A stretch of 64,000 nt of DNA, taken from contig CAVTPD010000001.1 of the NCBI GenBank assembly GCA_963736575.1, positions 1,922,001-1,986,000 on the forward strand, in the 5' to 3' direction. Positions 1 through 6,605 of this stretch are shown one piece after another. The position numbers and the translations under genes were made by a program. The first letter of the stretch is position 1, and every line of letters begins with the position of its first letter. Origin of the DNA: CAVTPD01 sp963736575 (lineage in GTDB: Bacteria > Bacteroidota > Bacteroidia > Cytophagales > JAAEPT01). Under the pieces are notes generated by a model. It did no database searches. It was not told where the DNA came from and saw only the letters and a program-made list of their open reading frames with translations.

Positions 1-262
1 TTGACCGTAATGTTGCCGCTATTTTTTCTCGAAAAGCCTGCATCAAATCCGGATGGGTAGTACGTGAATAACGAAAGATGAAAAACGTAAACTTTGTAAG
101 TGGGTTGGTGACAACTATATAACGGGCTCTTTTGATAAAAAACACATCACAATACCACAGCGTTAACGGATCTACCTGTTCAACCGCCCAGGGCATATCC
201 ATATATTCACGATCACCGATGTAACGTTTTACTTTTTTGGATTGATAAAGATGAATAGGCAT
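1..262 (-). CDS. Hypothetical protein, DUF6933-like, partial
   Basis: An open minus-strand frame of 87 codons runs from an ATG at 262 off the left edge, so only the N-terminal part is present. It begins MPIHLYQSKKVKRYI and contains a stretch ending in 'LWYCDVFFIKRARYIVVTN' followed by a hydrophobic 'TFFIF' segment. That layout (short beta strands, 'lotNxxT..F' pattern) resembles the small DUF6933 proteins of unknown function found in many bacteria, but the match is from memory of the pattern and is weak. No signal peptide or membrane segment is visible. No function is proposed. Confidence 0.45.
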   Translation of the reverse strand, partial: MPIHLYQSKKVKRYIGDREYMDMPWAVEQVDPLTLWYCDVFFIKRARYIVVTNPLTKFTFFIFRYSRTTHPDLMQAFREKIAATLRS

Positions 263-564
263 AGAAAAAATGTGCTTATTATAAATTCAAAATTTAGACA
301 TTTCAGCATTAAGTAGATTACAAAATAGGAAGTTGTTCTTAAAAAATATCAACCGTCACCAAAAAGTTAAATTACCTACACGTCTTAAGGTTTACCACTA
401 ATTTTAAAGCGGCGGCTTTTGGCCTCTTTTTTATTTTATTTAGGGAATGCCTTTTTAAACAAATGAACTACAAGTTTCTGGAAATAGAAACGCTCAAAAC
501 GGAGTTGGAGAAGGTTTGGAAAACAACGCCTAAAAGGTAGTTACGGAATCTATATAGTTGTAAT

Positions 565-598
565 GAAAAAAACTGGCCTTTAAAGACCAGCTTTTTTT
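565..598. terminator. Bidirectional terminator
   Basis: The CTGG...CCAG hairpin around a TTTAAA core (573-590) is flanked by A-run on the left and T-run on the right, so it has a U-tract on either strand. It lies just after the stop of the minus-strand PA2169-type gene and should end its transcript. The minus-strand version pairs better, because the one mismatch becomes a G-U pair. Confidence 0.7.
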
Positions 599-603
599 AG
601 ATT

Positions 604-1047
604 TTATGCGTTAGCAAATGCTTCTTTAAATTCTTCTAATTGCTCCAAACAGCCGAAAATAAACTGGCGTTGTTTTTCCAATCTATCTTTAATGTAAGCC
701 GGTAATTCCGCAGATAGTGCCTCATCGTATACTTTTAGAGCACCCTCTTCCCCTTCTTTGGCTTCTTTAATTACAGCTTTAGTTTCGTGACTGGCAAATG
801 TTGAACGTACATCAATCCATACACGGTGGAAGAATCCTTTTGCATTACCTTCTTCCTCTAACTCAAAACCTAAATCACGAACATCATTTTTTAACTCTTC
901 TTCAAACAATTTTCTTTGTTGTGCTAAGCGGTTAAAAATGGTTTTTAATTCTGCATTTTCTACATCTTCTGCAGCTTTTTTATAGCCTTTGGCTCCGTCT
1001 TCGCAAATGTTTATCACATTTTGCAATACTCTTTTTTGCTCTTTCAT
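604..1047 (-). CDS. PA2169-family four-helix-bundle protein (ferritin-like, DUF2383)
   Basis: This 147-residue protein has no signal peptide and is almost entirely helical, with heptad-like Glu/Lys/Leu spacing throughout. The pattern 'ICEDGAKGYKKAAEDV' near the N-terminus, a central 'RDLGFELEEEGNAKGFFHRVW' type loop and a 'EAKEGEEGALKVYDEAL' helix are typical of the PA2169/DUF2383 family, a ferritin-like four-helix bundle of unknown biochemical role, often linked to stress response. It stands alone: the left neighbour is separated by a terminator and the right flank by about 530 noncoding bases. The start ATG at 1047 is the only sensible one. Confidence 0.8.
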   Translation of the reverse strand: MKEQKRVLQNVINICEDGAKGYKKAAEDVENAELKTIFNRLAQQRKLFEEELKNDVRDLGFELEEEGNAKGFFHRVWIDVRSTFASHETKAVIKEAKEGEEGALKVYDEALSAELPAYIKDRLEKQRQFIFGCLEQLEEFKEAFANA

Positions 1048-1575
1048 ATCTATTCTATTTTGAAGGTTAATAATTGATTTAGAAGGCCGTAAAGATTTAT
1101 CATTTGCCTTTAAACTTCATTATATGAGATAAGAAAAAGTATACCACTTTTAAACCTCCATTTCTGAAGAAATAACCAACGTATATTAAAAATAGATGGT
1201 GGAAATAATTGCCTCTATTGTGGAAATATGGGGACAGAAATATGAGTAATCAACTATACCCACCGCCTAAGCAATAATTCGTAATGAAATCGTTGGGCAG
1301 GATTGTCGTATCCTTTTCCATCATAACTAATAATGGGTTTACTTCTCTGGCTATTAGATGACTTAAGTTTACTTTGGTATCATTAAGTGTATTTAAATGC
1401 AAAAATAAAAGGGCAAAAGCCTAATATTTTAAACCTACCTACTTCGAGGTACAAATATTGACAAAACAAAGCGAAGCATCAAAAACAAACTAGGCATAAA
1501 AAAAGCCTATAAATTTAATTTACAGGCTATTAGGTGGTGTTTATAGGTGGTTTGTTATTTGCTTATTATGGGTGG
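1048..1575. other. Intergenic region, 528 bases
   Basis: AT-rich sequence with no convincing gene. A minus-strand frame ending at 1250 stays open for about 59 codons and contains a 24-codon mini-ORF (1250-1324), but nothing supports its translation. The only clear element is the terminator at 1497-1528 belonging to the mnmE transcript. Confidence 0.4.
1497..1528 (-). terminator. Terminator of the mnmE transcript
   Basis: On the minus strand an AGCCTGTAAAT/ATTTATAGGCT hairpin (1504-1528) with one G-U pair is followed by a run of seven T. It lies about 50 bases after the mnmE stop codon. Confidence 0.75.
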
Positions 1576-2952
1576 TTACTTTCCAATACAAAACTTACTA
1601 AAGATATTATCCAATAAGTCATCGGTTGTGATTTGCCCAGTAAGTTCACCAAGGTAGTATAAAGCATGGCGGATGTCCATGGCTAAAAAGTCTCCGGTAA
1701 TGCCTAAGTCCAGTCCTTCAATTACTTTATGCAAAGACTCTTCGGTTTTTAATAAACCGTGGTAATGACGGGCGTTGGTAACCACCGTATCCCCTTTTCG
1801 GAAGCCGTCTAGGTTTACCACTTTCAGCAATTCCGTTTTCAGTTCTTCTAAATTTTGCTTTTGCGAAGCCGATATGTAATGAATCTTTTCATACACCAAA
1901 TCAAACTTAGTTGGGTCTTCTAGTTTGTCCAGCTTGTTGGCCACCACCACAAAAGGGATTGAAAGCTTTTCTAAAACTTCTAAATCGGTTTTTAGGTTTT
2001 CAGTAGTTTCTATACTGGCGTCAAACAGATAGATAATCATAGAAGCCTTGGCCATTTGGTCGTGTGTGCGTTGTACACCCAAAGCTTCAATTTTGTCTTC
2101 GGTTTCGCGTAAACCAGCGGTATCTATAAAACGGAATTTTATGCCTTCAATATTAATTTCGTCTTCAATAAAATCACGTGTGGTACCCGGAATATCCGAA
2201 ACAATGGCTTTTTCTTCATTCAGTAAAGCATTTAAAAGCGTTGATTTACCCGCGTTCGGTTTACCAGCAATAACGGTTGGGATTCCTTCTTTAATCACAT
2301 TACCTACCGAAAAAGAAGCGATTAGCTTACCAATCACTTGGCTTAATTCGGTTAATAATTCCCGAAGATCATCTCTATCGGCAAATTCTACGTCTTCCTC
2401 GCCAAAGTCTAATTCCAACTCTATTAATGAAGCAAAGTGAATCAGCTTTTCACGCAGTTGTTTTATTTCTTCCGAAAAACCACCGCGCATCTGACTCATG
2501 GCCGCTTTGTGTGAGGCTTCCGAATCACTAGAAATCAAATCGGCTACGGCTTCTGCTTGGGCCAAATCAAACTGACCGTTGGTAAAGGCCCGTAAGGTAA
2601 ACTCACCCGCTTTGGCAGCTCTTGCCCCATTCTGGATGAATAACTGAATAATTTTACTAATGATATAAGGCGAACCGTGGGTAGAAACTTCTACCACATT
2701 TTCCTTGGTAAAGGATTTAGGCGCAACAAAAACCGAAGCCAGTACTTCGTCAATGATCACCTCTTTTTCATCCCGAATAGTGCCGAAATGAATGGTATGG
2801 GAATCTACTTTTGTTAAGTCTTTTCCTTTAAAAACGGCATTACAAATGCTAATGGCTTCTTTCCCTGAAAGACGGATGACCCCAATTGCCCCTACGCCTT
2901 GCGGGGTAGCTAAAGCAACAATGGTATCCTGTAAGTCGGCTCCTTGGTACAA
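1576..2952 (-). CDS. mnmE: tRNA-5-carboxymethylaminomethyluridine synthesis GTPase MnmE
   Basis: MnmE works with MnmG to modify U34 in the wobble position of several tRNAs. All three parts are present in 458 residues: the N-terminal formyl-THF-binding domain (DTIVALATP...GAIGVIRLSG), the helical domain, and an inserted G domain with P-loop GKPNAGKST near residue 235, G2/G3 region 'DIPGTTRD' and 'DTAG', and 'NKLD'. The C-terminus is the invariant CIGK. No ATG exists at the N-terminus; the frame opens at TTG (2952), one base after the stop of the upstream thioredoxin gene, which suggests translational coupling. An AAGGAG just after this TTG could also point to a slightly later unusual start. 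Confidence 0.93.
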   Translation of the reverse strand: MYQGADLQDTIVALATPQGVGAIGVIRLSGKEAISICNAVFKGKDLTKVDSHTIHFGTIRDEKEVIIDEVLASVFVAPKSFTKENVVEVSTHGSPYIISKIIQLFIQNGARAAKAGEFTLRAFTNGQFDLAQAEAVADLISSDSEASHKAAMSQMRGGFSEEIKQLREKLIHFASLIELELDFGEEDVEFADRDDLRELLTELSQVIGKLIASFSVGNVIKEGIPTVIAGKPNAGKSTLLNALLNEEKAIVSDIPGTTRDFIEDEINIEGIKFRFIDTAGLRETEDKIEALGVQRTHDQMAKASMIIYLFDASIETTENLKTDLEVLEKLSIPFVVVANKLDKLEDPTKFDLVYEKIHYISASQKQNLEELKTELLKVVNLDGFRKGDTVVTNARHYHGLLKTEESLHKVIEGLDLGITGDFLAMDIRHALYYLGELTGQITTDDLLDNIFSKFCIGK

Positions 2953-2953
2953 T

Positions 2954-3463
2954 TTATATTCCGTTTACGTATTCTTCGTACGATTGTTTGGTATAGTGCT
3001 CTTCCGATACGTATTTCAGCATAGAAAGCATTTCTTTGGCGTTCAAATAACCTGGACGTTGCACTACTAATTTCAGTTCATGATCAAAATAAACGGTAGT
3101 TGGGTAACCCGAAACTTTTAATGCTATGGCTAAACCGTTTGTTCTTCCTTCTGTTTTAAATGTATGTCCGGCAAAATTAACTTCACGGGTCGTTTCGGCA
3201 TCGTACTTAATGGCGTAAAAGTTTTCGTTAATGTAGTCTACCACTTCTTTATTGCTGAACGTACCGGCATCCATTTTTTTACAGTAACCACACCAGTCGG
3301 TATAGACATCCATAATTACTTTTTTGGTGGGATCTGCTTTTAGTTTAGCTTCGGCTTCTTCTGGCGTTAACCAGTTAATTTTGGGTTTACTTTCTTGTGT
3401 AAATGCCCATGCCGGTAAAATGGCAATAAATAAGAATAGAATTATATACTTGATTGAATCCAT
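2954..3463 (-). CDS. Periplasmic thioredoxin-like protein
   Basis: The 169-residue protein has an N-terminal signal peptide (hydrophobic residues about 5-20, ending near AWAFTQ) followed by a thioredoxin fold with the active-site WCGYCKKMD and a cis-Pro loop 'GYPTTVYF'. The family (thioredoxin_7-like) reduces or isomerises disulfides of exported proteins. A longer paralogue with nearly the same active site lies at 46409-47320. It is probably co-transcribed with the metal permease upstream (92 bases away) and mnmE downstream (one base), although the functions are unrelated. Confidence 0.85.
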   Translation of the reverse strand: MDSIKYIILFLFIAILPAWAFTQESKPKINWLTPEEAEAKLKADPTKKVIMDVYTDWCGYCKKMDAGTFSNKEVVDYINENFYAIKYDAETTREVNFAGHTFKTEGRTNGLAIALKVSGYPTTVYFDHELKLVVQRPGYLNAKEMLSMLKYVSEEHYTKQSYEEYVNGI

Positions 3464-3555
3464 AGTTTTATTTTTTTCTGAATGGAATTACGCTTTCTAA
3501 AGATTAAAGATCACCGTAATACGGCTTTAATCAACTAATTCAATAACGGATTAAT

Positions 3556-4437
3556 TTAGGCCGTGGTATGTTCAACAGAAGACAAATCTACCTTTTTAGA
3601 ACGAAGATTTCGAAGCAAAAAGACAATAAAAAACAGACCTCCGGCACAAACAGCCATCATGGCAGAAGTACTTAAATTATAAACTCCGGAAATGTAATAC
3701 CCCGCAACAACCGAAACAATAGAAAAGAACACCGCCAAAAAGAGCATTTGCTGAAGACTATGGGTTATTAAATAAGCCGTAGCCGCAGGGATTACCAAGA
3801 AAGCCACCACCAAAATTGCGCCCACTGCTTCAAAGGAACTTACCGTAACTACGGAAACGCTGCCCATTAAGGCATAATGCCAAAAAGCGGTAGAAATGCC
3901 TATAATCTGTGCAAAACCGGTATCAAACGTGGTTATTTTTAATTCTTTGTACCCGAAAACAACAAAAGCCAATACCAACAAATTAATGGAACCCAACATC
4001 CAAACGGGTGAAGGCCCCATATTCGTTCCCGCTTCGGTAATCCAGAGGTTAAAAGGCACTTGTATAATTTCACCATACAGCACACAATCTTGGTCTAAAT
4101 CGGCCTGACGAGCAAAAATGGAGATCATGATGATTCCTCCGGCAAACATCCACGTAAAGACCACGCCAATGGAAGCATCTTCTTGTAAGCCTGCTTTTTT
4201 GTGAAATAACTCGATTAAGAAGGTGGTGAGCAAACCAAACAAAGAAGCAAACACCAACATAAACGGTGAATCTACCGATTTCGTGAAAATATAAGCAATC
4301 ACAATGCCCGGTAAAACAGCATGACTAATAGCATCACCCACCATCACCATTTTCTTCAGCACCAAAAAGCTGCCTAAAATAGCACAAGGTATGGCTACCA
4401 AACATCCGGTTAATATAATCCAAAAATCACTATTCAT
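3556..4437 (-). CDS. Metal ABC transporter permease (ABC-3 family, TroD/YtgD-like)
   Basis: This 293-residue integral membrane protein has about eight hydrophobic segments and the ABC-3 hallmark 'VGDAISHAVLPGI' near residue 35, as in permeases for manganese, zinc or iron. It overlaps the preceding DtxR-like frame by eight bases and forms a permease pair with the gene at 4845-5726. Neither an ATPase nor a solute-binding protein is nearby; the matching parts lie at 51612-53299. The acidic and cysteine-containing loop 'QADLDQDCVLYGEI' is present where the paralogue has 'GNQSGLDSFIFGSI'. Confidence 0.88.
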   Translation of the reverse strand: MNSDFWIILTGCLVAIPCAILGSFLVLKKMVMVGDAISHAVLPGIVIAYIFTKSVDSPFMLVFASLFGLLTTFLIELFHKKAGLQEDASIGVVFTWMFAGGIIMISIFARQADLDQDCVLYGEIIQVPFNLWITEAGTNMGPSPVWMLGSINLLVLAFVVFGYKELKITTFDTGFAQIIGISTAFWHYALMGSVSVVTVSSFEAVGAILVVAFLVIPAATAYLITHSLQQMLFLAVFFSIVSVVAGYYISGVYNLSTSAMMAVCAGGLFFIVFLLRNLRSKKVDLSSVEHTTA

Positions 4438-4987
4438 TAGAATATGGAATTTTAGAATGATGTGGATCGTATTTCGGGTATTTTAACACTTTTTCCAGTT
4501 GTTTTTCTACCTCAGGAGTAATCACGTGTTCCATCTTTTCAGCGTCTTCGTGAATGTGATCTTGGGGTAAGTTTAGATGTTCCGAAATATACACTTCCCA
4601 CAAACGGTGCAATTTGGTGACTCTTCTCCCCTTGTCAATGCCTTTAGAAGTTAGTAAATAACCGTGTTCAGTCTTTATTAATAATTTTCTGAACTGCAGT
4701 TGTCTTAATCCACTTACTAATTCGGGAGAAAGAAATTGTTCGGTTTCTAATAATTCGGGCGTTGTTATTTCTCTACTGAAATTTTGATCTCGTTCCCCTA
4801 CCTTGTAAAAGGTCTTTAAAATGTTCTCTCTAAGGATTTGTCTTCTAAACTGACGAATCCGTAAAATGCGGTCTACCACTCCTTTTTTCGGAGCGAATAG
4901 AAAAGAAATTATGGCCAAAAGCGACAAGATCATAACAATCCATGGGCCGGTTGGTGATGGATGTAAGTACGGAAATATAAGCACCAC
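4430..4987 (-). CDS. DtxR/YtgR-like metal regulator domain, split from the permease by a frameshift
   Basis: The frame encodes 185 residues. Residues 16-35 (TGPWIVMILSLLAIISFLFA) continue the last membrane helix of the neighbouring permease, followed by 'APKKG' and a winged-helix plus DtxR dimerisation domain with metal-ligand pattern 'HEDAEKMEH' and 'YPKYDPHHSKIP'. In some Bacteroidota, and in Chlamydia YtgCR, such a repressor domain is fused to the permease. The first 15 residues are probably an artefact of reading the wrong frame. Skipping one base near 4948-4962 joins both frames into a 431-residue fusion. Either the gene is damaged, the sequence has one extra base, or the two halves are truly separate. 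Confidence 0.75.
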   Translation of the reverse strand: MVLIFPYLHPSPTGPWIVMILSLLAIISFLFAPKKGVVDRILRIRQFRRQILRENILKTFYKVGERDQNFSREITTPELLETEQFLSPELVSGLRQLQFRKLLIKTEHGYLLTSKGIDKGRRVTKLHRLWEVYISEHLNLPQDHIHEDAEKMEHVITPEVEKQLEKVLKYPKYDPHHSKIPYSNE

Positions 4988-5726
4988 TAATCGCAGAAAT
5001 TATTCCAAAGCTACAGGCCAAAACCATCATAAAACTTAAACGGTTTGTCCAGAAACGGGCCGCTGCTGCTGGGGTAATGAGCATAGCAGCCATCAACACT
5101 ACTCCAACGGCTTGTATTCCCGCTACTACGGCTAATACACCCAAGGTGGTGGTCAATAATTTAAAGGCGAATACCGGAATTCCTAGACTTCGGGCAAAGC
5201 CTTCGTCAAAAGTAACAAGCTTAATTTCTTTGTAGAAAATGGAAATCGTTGATAGAATAATAACCCCAAGGATAGAAAAAGCGATTAAGTCGTTGTGGTT
5301 AATTGAAATAATAGAGCCGAAAATAAAGGAATCTAAACCGGATTGATTGCCTACGCCTTCCATATGCTGAATGGCCGTTAGCAACACCACTCCTACGGCA
5401 AAAAAGAACGAAAGCATTAAGCCGATAACCGTATCTTCGGAAAGTTTGGTGTATTTTTTTAGTAATTCCAGCAACAGTAAAGAGATCCAACCGGCAATAA
5501 AAGAACCAATAATAATCCCAACCGGGTCTTTATCGCCTTGTATAATAAACGCTACACATATACCCGGTAAAATGGAATGAGAAACGGCATCACCAATTAA
5601 AGCACGCCGCTGCAATAAGGTAAAACACCCTACCGAAGAAGACGTAAGCCCTACTAAAATACTGCCCAGCACTACATTAAATACCACCGGATCCTGAAAA
5701 CTAAAGAAGCGAACTAAATCGTTCAT
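4845..5726 (-). CDS. Metal ABC transporter permease (ABC-3 family, TroC/YtgC-like), C-terminus frameshifted
   Basis: This permease has the ABC-3 signature 'IGDAVSHSILPGI' near residue 40 and about eight membrane helices. Conservation stops abruptly after 'AYISVLTSITNRP' (about residue 260); the remaining 30 residues are a charged non-homologous tail caused by the frame change, while the missing helix (TGPWIVMILSLL) is encoded in the next frame by the overlapping 4430-4987. It is the first gene of the minus-strand metal permease operon. A perfect TTTAGA-N4-TCTAAA palindrome lies eight bases before its start, a probable metalloregulator operator. Confidence 0.85.
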   Translation of the reverse strand: MNDLVRFFSFQDPVVFNVVLGSILVGLTSSSVGCFTLLQRRALIGDAVSHSILPGICVAFIIQGDKDPVGIIIGSFIAGWISLLLLELLKKYTKLSEDTVIGLMLSFFFAVGVVLLTAIQHMEGVGNQSGLDSFIFGSIISINHNDLIAFSILGVIILSTISIFYKEIKLVTFDEGFARSLGIPVFAFKLLTTTLGVLAVVAGIQAVGVVLMAAMLITPAAAARFWTNRLSFMMVLACSFGIISAISGAYISVLTSITNRPMDCYDLVAFGHNFFSIRSEKRSGRPHFTDSSV

Positions 5727-5734
5727 AACTCTAA

Positions 5735-5750
5735 TTTAGACATATCTAAA
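5735..5750. promoter_or_regulatory. Putative DtxR/MntR-type operator
   Basis: TTTAGACATATCTAAA: a 6-4-6 perfect inverted repeat directly upstream of the metal permease operon. Its arms are the same as those of the 16-bp palindrome at 50933-50948 ahead of the DtxR-family regulator gene, which suggests one metal-responsive regulon. The arm sequence resembles TTTAGG-type operators known for MntR in Bacteroidota. Confidence 0.6.
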
Positions 5751-5888
5751 AATATTTCTATAAGAGTTCTAACTTCTTTTTATAGAATTGAGAAATGAAG
5801 GAAAGAAATCTAATTAGATTATGTAATTACTAGGAAATAGTAATAGTTGTAGTTCTATAAAAAAGGTGTAGTAATGCTAATTGTGGAA

Positions 5889-5936
5889 CGTCATCCTCTC
5901 CCGATAGCTATCGGGATGATCGGAGGATCTCTCTAA
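5889..5936 (+). repeat. Dispersed hairpin repeat, copy A (ACGTCATCC...ATCTCTC)
   Basis: A perfect CCGATAGCTATCGG core (5901-5914) is nested in an outer ATCCTC/GGAGGAT pair. Its ends match the 'CGTCAT...ATCTCTC' ends of copies at 5994, 6418, 22010 and 30453. It is a noncoding hairpin repeat of a kind common between genes in Bacteroidota. Confidence 0.65.
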
Positions 5937-5993
5937 TATTTAAAGGCTAAGGTTTTTGAGTTAAAACCAAAGTAAGTTACGATGTTGGTTTTA

Positions 5994-6026
5994 GAGGGAT
6001 TCCCAATCGAGTTGGGAATGACGTAC
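5994..6026 (-). repeat. Dispersed hairpin repeat, copy B (inverted)
   Basis: ATTCCCAA-TCGAG-TTGGGAAT is a perfect stem at 5999-6019, followed by TGACGTAC. It is in opposite orientation to copy A, so the two copies flank about 60 bases. Confidence 0.65.
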
Positions 6027-6093
6027 TAGCTGGCTGTAATTTAAATAATTTGAATAGAATACCATTATTACTAAGTTCACAAGAAAAAAGACC

Positions 6094-6411
6094 ATGAAAA
6101 CAAGCATTAAATTTTTAGTAGCAACTGTTCTTTTATTACAACTTTCTTTAACTGTTTATGCACAAAGAACTTATCAATATGCGGTGGTTGATTTCTTCCC
6201 CACTAAAATGAGTTTAGAAGTTTCAATTGATGGCAGCAATTATACAAGAACTCAAATTGATCGTGATAACATAAAAGGTCTTGGAGATGTGAATCCTGGT
6301 TTAAAAAAAGTTAATGAGATGTGTGAACAAGGGTGGGAATTGTTTAACACCTCTACGAGTGGAAATGGTGAATCAAAATCTTATACTTTCTTCCTTAGAA
6401 AGAAGATATAA
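6094..6411 (+). CDS. Exported DUF4177-like small protein
   Basis: A 105-residue protein with a clear signal peptide (MKTSIKFLVATVLLLQLSLT, cleavage after VYAQ). The mature part opens with 'YQYAVVDFF' and ends 'CEQGWELFNTS...YTFFLRKKI'. That order (short strand, helix, 'GWEL', final strand ending in basic residues) is the layout of DUF4177 proteins, whose function is unknown. It is a single gene between hairpin repeats. The family call is a pattern match only. Confidence 0.65.
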   Translation: MKTSIKFLVATVLLLQLSLTVYAQRTYQYAVVDFFPTKMSLEVSIDGSNYTRTQIDRDNIKGLGDVNPGLKKVNEMCEQGWELFNTSTSGNGESKSYTFFLRKKI

Positions 6412-6417
6412 CACTTT

Positions 6418-6449
6418 GAGAGATTCCCATTTTCAGGGGTATGACGTTC
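6418..6449 (-). repeat. Dispersed hairpin repeat, copy C (degenerate)
   Basis: GAGAGATTCCCAT...GGGGTATGACGTT carries the same ends as the other copies in reverse orientation, but its stem has mismatches. It starts seven bases after the stop codon of the exported small protein and might serve as its 3' hairpin. Confidence 0.5.
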
Positions 6450-6552
6450 TATAGTAAGCTTCTTTAATCAACTTAAGTGTAATAGTTTCAATCTATCTAA
6501 TATATTGGCTATTGAGTTAATAGTATATTTGTTCACTTCACCAAAAACAAAA

Positions 6553-6583
6553 AAAGCCGTTGTAGCAATGCTACAACGGCTTT
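6553..6583 (-). terminator. Strong rho-independent terminator
   Basis: AAAGCCGTTGTAGC-AAT-GCTACAACGGCTTT is a perfect 14-bp stem with a three-base loop and a T-rich tail on the minus strand. It ends the transcript of the T9SS-secreted protein whose stop is at 6606. Confidence 0.85.
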
Positions 6584-6605
6584 AAATACAGAATTCAATT
6601 ACTTT

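Noticed and set aside
463..540. 25-codon plus-strand frame before the first terminator
   Set aside because: Too short, no supporting context; possibly a fragment of a lost gene.
1250..1324. 24-codon minus-strand mini-ORF and longer open frame in the 1.05-1.58 kb gap
   Set aside because: No start context, conservation evidence or domain; open frames of this length are expected in AT-rich sequence.
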